Source: Apiospora phragmitis
Taxonomy: Eukaryota; Ascomycota; Sordariomycetes; Amphisphaeriales; Apiosporaceae
DNA length: 64,000 bases
Direction of reading: 5' to 3'
Assembly: GCA_038363925.1 (NCBI GenBank)
Contig: JAQQWL010000004.1
Coordinates: forward strand, 1,488,001-1,552,000
Of the stretch, positions 36,088 through 48,040 are shown in pieces; the first letter of the stretch is position 1; each line of letters starts with the position of its first letter. Under the pieces are notes generated by a model. The model was not told the origin of the DNA, did not search any database, and saw only the letters and a list, made by a program, of their open reading frames with translations. Both the position numbers and the translations under genes were made by a program.

Positions 36088-37725
36088 ATGGATGCAGCGT
36101 CCAACCCCGCCGTGCAGCTCCAGAATATGCCACCGGGGGTACAGCCGGAGCCGGACGAATTATTCGAGCAACTGAGACAAAGCTTGTCGCGAGTTGCCTC
36201 GCCGGGCTCTAAACAAGCTGTCGACAGCGGCGACCTCACGGGGAGGATTACAAACGATCCCCATCTAGAGGAAGTTATCGCCCTCGACGCAACTAATGGT
36301 GATGGCCATAGGTCCGGAGTAAGCCACGAACTGGAGGCGGGACAGCCCCCCCTCCGCGATAAGCCCACAGACGAGGAGAGAGCCCATAACGACGAAGCCG
36401 AAGCCGAAGCCGAAGCCGACGTCTTCCCCGAAGGCGGCCTCCGCGCCTGGCTCGTAGTCGCCTCGTCCTTCTGCATGGCCTTCGCCTCCTTCGGCTTCAT
36501 GGTCTCCATCGGCACGCTGCAAGCCTACTGGCACACGCACCAGCTCGCGCACCTCACCTCGCGCGACGTCGGCTGGATCCCGTCCCTGTTCACGTACCTG
36601 AGCCTCGCGCTGGGCCTCTGGGTCGGCCCGCTCTTCGACCGCTACGGCCCGCGCTGGATCGCGGCAGTCGGATCGGCCGCGTATTTGGTGATGGTCTTCC
36701 TGCTCGCCGAGTGCACGCGGTTCTGGCACTTCCTGCTGTGCTGCGGCGTTCTGGGCGGCGTGTCGGCCGCCGCACTGACGACGACCCCGCTCGCCGTCGT
36801 CGCGCACTGGTTCGCGCGCCGCCGCGGCCTCGCGCAGGGCGTCGTCATGATCGGCAGCTCGTTTGGCGGGCTCACGCTGCCACTGCTCCTGCAGGCCGCG
36901 CTGCCGCGGTACGGGTACGCCTGGTCGATGCGGATCCTGGGCTGCATCTTCGCGGGCTGCCTGGTCGTCAGCAACGTGCTGATGAAGGCGCGGATCCCGC
37001 CGCGACGCCGCGCCCTACGATGGAAACGAGCAGGACAGAAAAAGAAGCAGGAGCAGGGGCGGGAGCAGGAGCAGCCCATCATCTCGCTCGCCATCTTCGG
37101 CGACCTCCGCTTCAGCCTCCTGACCGTCAGCGTCTTCGGCTTCGAAGTCGTCCTCTTCAGCGCCCTCGGGATGCTCCCGACCTACGCCGCGGCTCTGGCC
37201 AACGCCACCGCCAACCCGACCACCGACCCCGCCGCCGAGACGACATCGATGGGCTTCTACCTGATCGCCATCCTCAACGGCGCGAGCTGCCTGGGCCGGC
37301 TCGGTCCCGGCTGGCTCGCCGACCGAGTCGGCCGGTTCAACATGCTGCTAGCCATGACCGTCTTCACGCTCCTCTGGATGCTAGCGCTGTGGCTGCCCCT
37401 GCGCCCGCAGTCACCGGTGGGGATGCTGTACTCCCTCGCGGCCCTGTTCGGGTTCGGCACGGGCGGCTGGATGGCGCTGACGCCGGCGTGCGTGGGCCAG
37501 CTCTGCCGCGCCGACGAGTTCGGGCGCTACTACGGCACCCTGTACTTTGTGGCCTCGCTCGCGACGCTCGTGTGCATCCCCGTCAGCGGCGAGCTGGTCG
37601 AGAGCGTGGGGCCGACGGCCTACGTCGTGTTCCTCTGCGCCGTGCTGGCCTTGAGCTTGCTGAGCTTCGTCTTCAGTCGGTGGGCGTGCTTGGGCAGGCG
37701 GTGGCTTTTGATGGCCAAAGTATGA
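36088..37725 (+). CDS. MFS transporter, monocarboxylate-porter-like, 545 aa, intronless
   Basis: Single ORF. A hydrophilic acidic N-terminus of about 110 residues, including an EAEAEAEAD stretch, precedes FPEGGLRAWLVVASSF, the usual entry into TM1 of fungal monocarboxylate-transporter-like (MCT/MCH) permeases. Further marks are DVGWIPSLFTYLSLALGLWV, FDRYGPRW after TM2, WFARRRGLAQGVVMIGSSFGG in TM4-5, a basic central loop (KRAGQKKKQEQGREQEQ) and ADRVGRFN in the second half. Twelve membrane segments fit. Members carry substrates such as riboflavin or organic acids, and many sit in metabolite clusters; the substrate here is unknown. It converges on the CYP505 gene (265 bp between stops). High GC in the coding body is normal for such genes. 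Confidence 0.85.
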   Translation: MDAASNPAVQLQNMPPGVQPEPDELFEQLRQSLSRVASPGSKQAVDSGDLTGRITNDPHLEEVIALDATNGDGHRSGVSHELEAGQPPLRDKPTDEERAHNDEAEAEAEADVFPEGGLRAWLVVASSFCMAFASFGFMVSIGTLQAYWHTHQLAHLTSRDVGWIPSLFTYLSLALGLWVGPLFDRYGPRWIAAVGSAAYLVMVFLLAECTRFWHFLLCCGVLGGVSAAALTTTPLAVVAHWFARRRGLAQGVVMIGSSFGGLTLPLLLQAALPRYGYAWSMRILGCIFAGCLVVSNVLMKARIPPRRRALRWKRAGQKKKQEQGREQEQPIISLAIFGDLRFSLLTVSVFGFEVVLFSALGMLPTYAAALANATANPTTDPAAETTSMGFYLIAILNGASCLGRLGPGWLADRVGRFNMLLAMTVFTLLWMLALWLPLRPQSPVGMLYSLAALFGFGTGGWMALTPACVGQLCRADEFGRYYGTLYFVASLATLVCIPVSGELVESVGPTAYVVFLCAVLALSLLSFVFSRWACLGRRWLLMAKV

Positions 37726-37990
37726 AGCGAAAGCGATTGCAATAGATAATTGGTTTTGTGTCGATCATATTTATATGTATGTATACTTTTCTACACTGAG
37801 TTATTCAAAGCTCATTCTCCAATATTTTCCACCTTTATCTAAGCACACATGCCCACCGAAACGCCATGCCAAAATGTCGTCGATTCGAAAACATCCTGCC
37901 GCTAACCAGTGCGTGGCTGGCCACTCTGCAAATGGAATTTCAAACCCCAGAAATCCAAGAAACGGCAAAAAGTGAGAGAGAGGGCCTCGT

Positions 37991-40900
37991 TTAATCGAAA
38001 ACATCCGTGGCGTAGCGAGCATTACGCAGCTCATTCCACCAGACCTTAGCCTCCTCCTCGGTAATGTCCTTACCCTCCCTCTTCTGGGCCGCCATGTGCA
38101 TCTTGAGCGCGACGTCGGTGACGGCGTCGCCGACGGCCTTGGAGCCGCAGATGTACAGGCGGGCGCCGGCGGCCCAGGCCGTCTTGATGTCGAAGCGGTC
38201 CTCCCAGATGGCGTCCTGGACGTACTTTAACCCGCCGCTGACCTCGGGCTTGCGGCTGTAGACGCGGCGCACCTTGACGGCGCCCGACTTCTCCCAGGCC
38301 GCGAGCTCGTCCGTGTACAGGTCGTCCTTGCCCGGCTCGCGGCAGCCGAAGTACAGCGTGGCGGGGGCCAGCTTGCGACCTGCGTCGAGCATCGCGGCGC
38401 GCTCCTGGATGAAGCCGCGGAAGGGTGCGAGACCCGTGCCGGCGGCGACGCATATGATGGGGGTCGTCTCGCCGTCCGCGGGCAGGTGGAATGCCGTGTG
38501 CGAGGGGCGGACCGAGACGTTGAGCCGGTCGCCAGGCTTCAAGGCGGACAGGTAGTTGGATGCGACACCGACATACTGGCCCTGGCCCGACTTGGATGGA
38601 GCATCCAGAATGGAGAACGTCAGTGTAACGTGGGATGGGTTCCAGAGCGGGGAAGACGAGATTGAACTAGAAATACGGTTAGTTAAACATCCGTTAACAG
38701 AATGGGGTAATGTGAAACAACTCACTATTGACGCACGCGCATGGGCGGGAGCATGGTAAGGAAGGATGCAAGGGGCAGGTTGACGGCCGGGTGCTTCTCC
38801 AGCAGGTCCAGCACGGACATGCGCTTGCCGATGATTTCGGTCGCAAAATCGTCTGAGGCGAGTCGCTGGAGCTCTGCCTTGACCTTCTCGTCCATGGTTG
38901 CCTCAGCGAGCATGGCAATGTTCCTTTTGGTCGCGGGTTGTGCAAGCTCGACGTAAGCGCCGAAGATGTCGTTAGCAGAAACAGGCACGCCGGTGGGCAG
39001 CGAGGTCTGTGCATCAGTCTTGATGGTGAGACTGGCGTCCCAGGCAAGACCAAAGCGCTTCAGTGCACGTTGCACGGTGATCGTGGGGTTGAAAGGGAGG
39101 ACCGCCAGGTAATCGCCGGCGCGGTAGGTCGACGAGCTGGGCAGCTTGATCTCAAGATGCCTCTTGACTGGCTCTCCCTCAGCCGTCATTGTTAGGCTCT
39201 CCACTACTTCAGCTTCCATCAAGTCTTGGCGGAGAGCGGACAAGCGTGGCTTATCTACAGTAACACTCATATTGGAGGCGAGGAACGGCTCATCTTCACC
39301 CTTGGCAGCGCCATAACGCTTTGCGAGGGCGGGCCATAGTTGCTCATCCTCCCAGGCCTCGAAGTCGGTGAAGCAATCGCCACTAGCGACATCGGCGAGA
39401 CCGATAGGTGCAAGTCGCTCAGCGCCTGCCTCCGCAAGCTTGTCGTTGACGAGCTTGGGGATGCGGTGGAAAGTCTGTGCCCATTCGTGGTGACCGCAGC
39501 CGAACACTGCGTAGGAAGAGTCTTTGAGAGTGCTTTGGTCCTTGATGCTTTCAACCCAGTTGACGAAAAGGCCAGCGTTGTCGGGAGGTTGGCCCTCGTA
39601 CGAGGCAGTAATGACGACAGTCGGCTGGTCCTTAGGCAGGTTTCCGAATGAACTGTCCATGCAGTCCAGTTTCTCAACCTTGAATCCGTGTCGGGGCGCA
39701 TCAGAAGCTAGGCGCTGAGCCAAGGCTTCACAGGTACCGCTGTTGGAACCGTAAAGGACAGTCAAGGGCTTTCCGGAACCGGTACCATTGGCCGGAGCGG
39801 CGTCTCTTGATGCCTTGGGGCTAGAGTCCTTCTCTGGGCTCGTGCCAGACAGGCGGTGTTCCAATTGGGTGGGCGTCATGCCATCGCGGAGCATAGCTCT
39901 CATGTAGAACTCATCCGGTTTGATAGTCAAGGTTTGCTTGATATCGCCGTCGTATCTATCCATCACGAAGTTGAAGTTCTGCAGTAGCATGGTGATAGCA
40001 AGCAGCGCTTCCTGCCAAGCGAAAGGTCGGCCAATGCAGCCACGAGCGCCATTGCCGAAGGGCTTCCAACTGTTCCGCGGCAGCTTCTCGAAGTTCTCAT
40101 CAAGCATGCGCTCTGGTTTGAACTGGTCTGCGTCATCTCCGTAGACGGTCGGGTCAAGGTGGGACTTGGACAGAAGGAGGAGCAGTCTGTCATTGGCCGT
40201 GACAGGGTACTTGCCAGCTAGAAGCGTGTCTTCCTTGGCATGCACGCCGAACGCCGGGAGGGGCGCGTCTAGTCTGAGAACTTCGCGAAGGATAGCGTTG
40301 AGGTAGGGAAGTTTGGACAAATGGTCCACGGTGATCTGGCCCTTTCCGACAACGTCGTCGACTTCTTGCTGGGCTCTGCGGTAGACTTCGGGGTGCTTCA
40401 GCAATTGTGCGAAGGTGAAGGAGAGTAGGCCACTTGTGGTCTCGTGTCCGGCAATCAGGAATGTGATCAAGTTGTCGGTGATTGATTGATCGGTCATCTT
40501 CTTGCCAGTTCTGGAGTCGACACCATTCAGCATGGCTCCCATCAAATCCTTGCGATCGCTGGGGTTCGCCTTTCGCTCCTGCAGCACCTCGTCTGCAGTC
40601 TTTTGGAGAGTCTCGATGTCCTCAAAGTACTTCTGGTTCTCCTTGCTGTAGAACCACGAAGCGACGGCCGGACGACGAGATCGGTTGCCAGCCTCTACGA
40701 GGAAGTCACCCATGGCCTTGATGAATGGGTGCATCTCGGCCTTGTAGAAACTGTTGAAGCGATAGTCCATGGAGCACAGTGCTAATGTGTCCAGGGCCAG
40801 ACGGGTGAAGTCGTCCGTGACCATGATCGGGGTGTTGGAGCCATACCGGGCCCACTTCATGGCCAGTTGGCCGGCGATGTCTCGCATCTCATCGAACATG

Positions 40901-41250
40901 CCTCTGATGCTCACGGGGCCGAATGCGGGGACCAGCACTCGGTGGGCGATACCCCAATTCTCCTCGTCGATGAAGGCGGTGAAGAGACCGTCGTGGACGG
41001 CATCTCTGATCTCCCTCAGAGCTGAATCCGGGAGCTTGATGAAACGCTTCTCGTCGCACACCTCGTCGACCAGGTTGTGGGAGCCGAGGACGACAAGAGG
41101 GCCGGTGGGGAGGTTCAGACGGTAAATCTCGCCATACTTATCAGCAAGGCCCCTCAGTGACTTCAGAGGGCACCTAGGATCGATTTCCGACACATTCCAG
41201 CCCAGGAAGGGCAGTCCCGGAGGCTCAGGTACCGGAGTGCTTTCCGACAT
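37991..41250 (-). CDS. CYP505: Self-sufficient cytochrome P450-reductase fusion, CYP505 (P450foxy-like), 1066 aa
   Basis: Subterminal fatty-acid hydroxylase that carries its own electron-transfer chain. Exons 41250-38726 and 38666-37991 join in frame across a 59-nt intron to 1066 codons plus stop, the length of Fusarium P450foxy. The P450 half has the I-helix AGHETTSG (about 267), the K-helix EVLR (about 323) and the haem loop FGNGARGCIG with Cys about 405. Next is the FMN flavodoxin domain (VLYGSNSGTCEALAQRL, about 500), then the FAD domain (RQYSISSSPLWNP spans the splice; CVAAGTGLAPFRGFIQER) and an NADPH site ending in a C-terminal aromatic-poor ATDVFD. No membrane anchor, as is usual for the family. 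A TATA-like box lies upstream. Neighbouring MFS may be coincidental. Confidence 0.95.
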
Positions 41251-41442
41251 TCTGAAGACCGGCGGACCGACTCAGATGTGTGGTAAGGACGATGATGTCA
41301 AACTGATGTGTCTCAGTCGATCGAGTTCGGCTGATGAAGAAAGAGTTGGTCGATGCACTGGTATGAAATAGGTCGGGCGGTTAGGAATGAAGAAGTAGGA
41401 GGGGGAGATCTAGCTGAGCTGATCTACGACCATGTAGAGTTG

Positions 41443-41450
41443 GTATATAT
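41443..41450 (-). promoter_or_regulatory. TATA-like box upstream of CYP505
   Basis: ATATATAC on the minus strand, about 195 bases before the CYP505 ATG. Inference from sequence and position only. Confidence 0.3.
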
Positions 41451-42380
41451 GCTGCTTCAGCTCTAGGATGACTTGTCGCAGAAGTCAATGGGCATGAAAT
41501 CAATTTATAGATGTGGCGCTTTGCCCAGTTCTCCCTGCGTTCCGGAGGTGCTGGGCTACTCCCTCCCCCCTACCTAAAGTTTTAGCAGCCATAGAGACCC
41601 TGGAGTCGGCAGGGCCCACTGACATTGCCCGCGGTGGACTGCGACGCCTGGACGCGGAGGGCCGCTGTCGAACCATTTCGCCGTTCCCGGTCCACTGATC
41701 TCTTGGCGATAAAGATAGAAAAGCGGGCTGGGCGGGGTCATGCAGTCAGCCTTTGCTTTTGGCAAAAGTGCCGTGATTATTCAGCTGGCCAGTCGTAACG
41801 GTGCCGTCAAGATCGTATCACGCACCGACTGCCATAAGCCATCTAGCCATGGAGGTTCGAAAATGGCTACGAGGCAAAAGTATGGGGACGAGGGACGCAT
41901 CCATGTCGTCAATGGCATGACGATTGTTAATAAACGGGGTTTGGTAGGGACGGTTGCCATGCCGGAGGCCCATAGAAACTCTTTTGCGCCTCGGCTCGTC
42001 GGAGGTGTCGGCAGCGCCCCACCATTTCACATGCAGCCAAACAAATCTGCCATGGCCTAGAGCTTGGCTGCAATATAAGCAGCATCCAGAATACACACAA
42101 ACCCTGGATAAGCGAAGTGAGCCCGTACGAATCAGGGGCAATGGGTAGGCCAGATTGGGAAGTGGTAACCGGTTGGTTGGGGTGTTGGGTGTCGGTTTCG
42201 GTTTCTGTGAGTCGGTCAGCTCGGAGAAGTTTGGAAGAAGCACCGGCGAACACTTCCCTTTTCTGATGACGTTAGCAGGCTGGGCAATACGACGTTGAGA
42301 AGTGCCGACTGACCAATTGGTGTTAATACTCAACTTACTACTGGTAATTGACAAATAACGCACTTCGCAAATACCGCCAA

Positions 42381-42410
42381 TGATAATACGGCCTATGATA
42401 ATACGGCCTA
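42381..42410. repeat. 15-base perfect tandem duplication
   Basis: The unit tgataatacggccta occurs twice in a row. Confidence 0.8.
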
Positions 42411-42805
42411 TACATAACGGGCTCAAAGTCCGTCGGGCCAACTGTTTGAACGGCGGGGTTTCAAGAGGAGGAGTCTCTGCGTGTCTGGCATGGCTCAGCC
42501 GCTTAGGTGGCAGGCCCATCACTAAACTCAAGCAGTCTAGGGGTCCGACCTCAGGGATCATTTAGCCAGCATAACCCTGCCCTTCAAATTCTTGCTTAAA
42601 ACATTGCACCGACGTGGCAGCTTGATCTACACTTGCCCTCATGCATTATGCATCCAAGCACGACACTAATCAAATTGAACTGTGAATTGTTGGTGCAAGT
42701 ACGGAATATATCAAATATGTGTCATTGAGAAATTGAGAACCCCCACGCGAAACATTCAAGTACCACCCAATGCAACCGCAACTGCCATAAGTACTATTGC
42801 AGCCT

Positions 42806-44198
42806 TCAGGGTTGGTAATCACTACTACTACTATCATTATCGTCCACGCCATTAGAACCTCCGTCGTCATCCGCCGCCGGGACCCGACGACGGCGCGTAC
42901 TGCGCAGTCTCTTCGCCCGAGGCTCGCGCACCGTGATCACCTCTTCGGCGGACGATGACGGCGCCGGCGATGACGGTGGCGTCGAGGGATCGCTTTTGCG
43001 CTTGACCCCTTGCTTCACGGCGTTGCGGATCATTTTGGACACTTCGAACGAGAAGCCCGTGTTGATGCCGCCGTCAGGCCGGATCTCGTAGCCCGCCCGC
43101 TTCTCCGGCCCTTCTATCATCTCGTACAGCGTCGTGCCGTGGTAGTCTGACGGGAGCCATGACGTAACCGTGTTGGTCGCCGCTACACAACATTGATTGA
43201 TCATCATGTCAGCCATTTACGTCGTCTTGCAATGTACAGTGATGATGAGTAAGTAGTGACTCATTTCATCTTCGTGCTTACTTACCTTTCAGCATGATGC
43301 CGTACGAAGCATTGAAAAAATTACCCCCCTTGCTCGGGTCGGCCGGCGCCTCCGTCGTGCACGCGATGAAGAATTTGTTCCCGTTGTTCCCCTTGTGAGT
43401 GAAGCGCGAGTGGTTAATGGAGCACAGCCCCGACGGCGGCGGCAGGTCGAGGTCATCGAAGGTGACCATCTTGCCATCGAAGGGGAAGCTGAAGTTCTTC
43501 TCGGTGCGCATCATGTCCATGCGCGGCGCCCCCGCGTTCGCGATGGCGTCCTCGTAGTCCTGGATGATCTCGTCGGGCAGCCGCGACTTCAGGATGTTCC
43601 AGCCAAGGCCCGCCATGCCCTGCGCCCGGTAGTTGAGCCGGCGCTCGTGCTCCTGGCGCGCCGGCGTGTTGAGCCGCTTGTTGCAGGTCGCGAGCCGCAG
43701 GCCCGGCTGGTGCCGCGACCCGCACGTGTAGCCGAAGTGGCACAGCTGGCCCAGGTCCTCGCGCCGGTCGTCGCGGCGGCGCTCGACCACCTCGAGGCAG
43801 ACTTGGGTGAAGGCCTTGCGCATCGCCTCGTCGGGGAAGAAGTCGCGGAGCACGACCATGACGAGCTCCTTGGTGTCCGCGTCGCGGAACTGCACGCTCT
43901 CGTCCTGCTCGATAACGTACTGGAGTTGGGCGAAGTCGATGGTCTTGGTGCCGCGCCGCAGGCCCTTGTTGTAGCGCGGGCCCTTCAGGGGCTTGCCCTG
44001 CCAGTACGCGTCCCACTCGTCCTGCATCTTCTGGGTTCCGGCGGTGTAGAAGTCATTTATGGGATAGGGGGTTTCGAATCTTTTCAGGTATACTGTCTTG
44101 ACCGAGTCGAGGTACGCTTGTTTCTGGGCGGGAGACCAGTTGATTCCGAGGCGCTCCTCGATCTGCTTGGCAGTCTCTTCTACTACTACGGATTTCAT
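42806..44198 (-). CDS. Conserved-looking hypothetical, probably nuclear, 429 aa
   Basis: Exons 44198-43286 and 43182-42806 join in phase 1 across a 103-nt intron. I do not recognise the family with confidence. The central part has LATCNKRLNTPARQEHERRL and GLGWNILKSRLPDE, then HSRFTHKGNNGNKFF, GGNFFNASYGIML, TVTSWLPSDYHGTTLYEM and GGINTGFSFEVSK. This spacing of His, Asn-Gly, GG and PSDYHGT faintly recalls double-stranded beta-helix 2OG-Fe(II) oxygenases of the TET/JBP kind, but the metal Asp after the first His seems replaced (HKG), so I do not assign it. The C-terminus is disordered and strongly basic (KQGVKRKSDPS; RAKRLRSTRRRRVP), which looks like nuclear localisation signals. There is no signal peptide or membrane helix. 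The frame is intact. Confidence 0.75.
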
Positions 44199-45345
44199 CG
44201 CGGGCGTCTTTAGGGGTTTGTTGTTCTAGGAGCTAATAACGAGCGGAACGACGAACAGTCAAGATAAAATGCTGTACCAGTGTCCAGAGTCGATGCACTT
44301 ATGGTGACGGTAACGTGGCAGTCCTTTGTTTGATAGCTCGCCTCCTGGTCGACGACTTCGGCAAACTCAAGTCATGACCTTCAGGGGCCAAGTCCAGACC
44401 ATTACGTTTCTGGCGAAGTCCCGCAACGCGTTTCGTGCATGCAACTATTCGGCAAAAACGCTTTCGGCTTCTCTGAAACCCATTGTATAGAAATTACAGT
44501 CCTTGTTTGAAGCTGTACAACAAAGGCACACGGGTGTGGCTCAAAGAACTGACCCATTCTCGACAACGGCGTGTTGACAGCCCCCAGATATGTCTCAGTC
44601 AGTCCCCCAAATGCTTATATTTAAAACTAGCATGGTGATAATTTACCACGATAAAACAATGATGAACTAACAATGCCCGCATTGTGGAATCTTGTTTTTG
44701 GAAACTAGCGACTATTTCCCATAGGACAGGAGTCTGGGGAAATCTTCAAAACGGCAGCGGAAACTAGCTACAGGCAGATTAGGTATAGACCGATATAGGC
44801 AAACTATACAATAACCCATTTACTTAACGAGCTTGCTTCCCGAATTAATCTCACTACCCACTGCCATATATACTGGACAGACAACACAATTAGCCTGGGC
44901 TGGGAGTATTAGTAACTAGGTGGCTAGCCAAGACCCTAAAGACATAAGGCCATATGAGACTCGTTACAATTCCTCGTCCCAGCAGGTTTTCAGGTTGTAA
45001 TACGCTCATAATCACTGCTTAAAACAGACTCGTACAGTACGGCTACTACGACTATGCAAGTGCTATTGCCGGAGCAAGAGGAGGGCACCGGGTCCAGTAT
45101 CACAGGACGCCAGGAGGGTCTTTCGAGAAGCGAATTATCCTGGAGATATGGTCTCCTTTGGCATCTCACCCGAGCCTATGGACTTGAGCGCATTGAAAGC
45201 TGAGTATCTGATCTGCGCGAGCACGACTGTACATATTTGACGTCGGGCTTGACTATACGCTTCCTTTTCCATCGCGCCACACTCCCAGGCAAAGTATTTG
45301 GCACATATGGATGCGAATATTCCACGTGATAAACGAGTAAACGCG
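44199..45345. other. Intergenic, 1.15 kb
   Basis: No gene seen. It carries the 5' flank of the 429-aa gene and the 3' flank of the LysM gene. AT content is somewhat higher than in the coding blocks. Confidence 0.4.
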
Positions 45346-47392
45346 CTACTTTCCTACACAAACATAGTAATCCGGCCACAGCCCCGAGCAGTCTGTCTTC
45401 ACAGCAGGATTCCAGGCGTAGAAGTCGCTGGAAGAAATTGTAGCACGCGCGCGTCAGCTTATCTCATACTTCGTTATGTATCATATGAGACAGTCAATGG
45501 GCCTGAGACTTACTCCAAGTTAATGCCAGCGGCGTTCGCAATCGCCCAGCAGCCGTCACCACGTTGAACCAGAACGAATCTTTTGCACCCGGCCACCATT
45601 CCGTCCTGTAGTTCGATCATTAGGTCAGAAGTCATCCCCAACGGCCGAAGGCTTGATTGATTGTGTGCGATCTTTTTGCGACCTTACCTGTATGGGTGTC
45701 GGGGTAGCCACCGGCGGCGGCCCCGTACTGGTAGTGGTCGAGGATACGGTCACCGTCCCCGGCAGAGAGGAGGAGGGCGCAATGGTAGCGGTGCGGGACG
45801 TTGGCGTGCCCGGCACGGCGACGCAGTAGTACAGCCCGCCCACGAGGCCGCACGCCGCGCCGGCCCCCGCGGCCGGGTTCCAGGCCTCGAACTGCGCGCG
45901 CGAGAAAGTGCCGAAGATGGCGACGACGTCGTCGCACGAGTCGAGCGCGCCGGCCTCGTACCACCCCACGCACGCGTCCGTGGTGCCACCGCCCGCCGGC
46001 AGCGACGGCGCGGGCGGCTGCACGCTGGCCGTCGAGACGGGCGGCCGCGCGTCGCTCGGCCCCGCCCACACGCAGTAGTAGTAGCCGGCCCAGAGGCCGT
46101 CGCAGTTGCCGTCGAGAAACGGGTGCCAGGCGAGGAATTGCGACTGCGTCAGGAAGGTGTACTTGGCTACTATGACGCGGCATGTGTCGCCCTGCAGTTT
46201 GGGGGGAAAGGAGGGAAGAATTTTGGGTTAGTACTTATGTAGTGTCGAATCGAGACTTCTCCATCTTGGGCAACTAAGAACACACTTACAGAGCTTGTCT
46301 GGTACCATGACTGGCAGTCCGACGGCAGGGGCCCTTGGCTCGGTGTCGGGGAGAAACTGAAGTCGACTGAAGGCTCCGGCAGCGGAGGCCAGCTGATATA
46401 GGGTGGGAGATCTGTGCTATTACCCCCTAGCCCGATTTCCCAGGGTATACTTACCGAAACCTGTGCCGTAATGCCCACACAGACGTAATTATAAAGAAAC
46501 AATCCCGTGCAGTCTTCTCCCACAGTGGGGTTCCAGGCGTAGCTGTCAAGGAAGCGTCGTATTAAAGAAAAGAACTAAAGGGGGTTTGGATGACGACATA
46601 CAAGTCTCGTAAGCCAGCCCAGCCCGAGTGCTGGCGCATGATGCTTTGGCAGTCGTCGCCGGGCTGGACATAGTACCACTCATTGCAGTAGCTCGGCTGT
46701 CCCCCCAGCGTCTTGATAGGTGGCCATTCCGTCGGCGCCGGCGGCGGTTCCGAAAGGGTGTAGTTGGTAACGGGGTTGCGGGTAGAATACGGCGTGGTCG
46801 GGCTCTGGACCGTCGTACGCGAAGAGCTTGTTGCAGTGGTCGAAACTGGTGGCGGCCGCGTCGCCGGCCCGTTGGGGTCGATGCCTACGCAGTAGGCGTA
46901 CGTGGGCCAGAAGTTGGTGAGGCAGTCCTGCGACACGGACGGGTTCCAGGTCAGGAACTGGGCGTGGGTTATGCCGAACCGCGCCTCCACGGCGTCGCAG
47001 CCGTCGTCATCATCCTGCACAACGTACCAGCTGTTGCAGTTGGCGGGCGTCCCGGTCTGCGTCGGCCCCGGAGGTGCCGTGATCCGCGAGGTCGACGTGC
47101 TGGTCGTTCCCACCGTCGTGGTCGGAACCGCCCCGGCGGCCACGCAGTAGGCGTAGTCTGGCCAGAAGTTGCTGAGGCAGTCGCTGGACACGGCCGGGTT
47201 CCACTTCAGGAAGTCGGCATGGCTTATCTTGTAAGTGGCCTCCAGAGACGCGCACGTGTCGGTGTCCTTGACGATGTGCCACTTGGTGCACGACGATACT
47301 GTCCCGGGCTGCGTTGGCCCAGGCGCCTGGGCTATTGCTGAGTTGACTGTAAGAGCCAACGCGAGCAAGGCAGTCTTACTTGGAGAAATCAT
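45346..47392 (-). CDS. Secreted protein with six LysM domains, 573 aa
   Basis: Five exons (47392-46602, 46542-46290, 46191-45688, 45605-45514, 45427-45346) join in frame to 573 codons plus stop. The signal peptide is [21 protein letters not shown]. Six LysM modules follow, each opening with C-x2-W/F and closing with a tyrosine-rich Yx[51 protein letters not shown] and [13 protein letters not shown], separated by Pro/Thr/Ser linkers. Most keep a WNP/WHP block ([52 protein letters not shown]). LysM modules bind chitin oligomers; multi-LysM secreted proteins can mask hyphal chitin or bind host chitin fragments. It has no catalytic domain. It is divergent from the metalloprotease, and a GH18 chitinase lies 5 kb away. 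Exon 2 reads through a 43-nt GTAAGT...CACAG segment (46412-46454) that I treat as coding because the frame stays open and domain 4 depends on it. Confidence 0.9.
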
Positions 47393-47950
47393 CGCGCTTT
47401 GGACAGGGTACTGCCAGTGAGGAAGGGGCCGAAGCGACAGCCTTTGCTTTGAAGGGTTTTAGATAGCTATCGAGCTGTCAGCAACGTCTTGATACTGGGC
47501 ACAGGAAACATGCTTTCCGGCGGACGGAAATGTGAAGGAAGACCTGGACCGATAACGACGTTGCATCAATAGACCCATCATCTAATTAATATTTCTTGGC
47601 TAGAGAGACCTATTAATATCCCGATAGCATGAATAGCCTGTGTTGAGGTTCACGAGGCACCTCTTGATTGTACGCCGGGCCGGCCAAGAACTCTCTGGTA
47701 TTGTCACAGTGCGAATAAGACGGTGTTGGATGTATTGTCTGGTCAGGGGCATGTCGAACCTGATTGGTGGAACTCTGCTGGTGGTGCCCTTTTGGGTAAG
47801 CGGCGATAACGAGCGCGCCATCTTATGTCAGACACGACCACACTACGGTGCTGCTAGGATTATACGGTTCTTATCACTTTCCTTTTTGATATATTTAGAC
47901 GGCGAAGGGTTGCCATTAATAGCTCATGCTTGTTCTCCGTCATGCCAACC

Positions 47951-47966
47951 TCGGCGTAATCGCCGA
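47951..47966. promoter_or_regulatory. Inverted repeat TCGGCG-TAAT-CGCCGA
   Basis: Six-base perfect arms around TAAT. It contains CGG and CCG triplets in inverted orientation, the half-site type bound by Zn2Cys6 dimers. About 215 bases upstream of the protease ATG. Function inferred. Confidence 0.35.
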
Positions 47967-48040
47967 AGACCCCCATGACGGCGGCGGGTGCGGCAGACGA
48001 TGTCGGTTGGCCCATCGGCAGCAAGTCCTGTGCTATCTCA

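Larger units (their letters stand above)
41251..42805. other. Intergenic, 1.55 kb
   Basis: CYP505 promoter side and the 3' flank of the 429-aa gene. It includes a perfect 15-base tandem duplication at 42381-42410. No gene recognised. Confidence 0.4.

Noticed and set aside
36711..37745. 344-aa Arg/Pro-rich frame
   Set aside because: Off-frame shadow of the intact MFS gene in GC-rich sequence.
43395..44213. 272-aa plus-strand frame
   Set aside because: Antisense of the 429-aa gene, which has sound exon structure.
46412..46454. 43-nt GTAAGT...CACAG segment in the LysM gene as an intron
   Set aside because: Splicing it out would put the following LysM domain out of frame, while reading through keeps the frame open.
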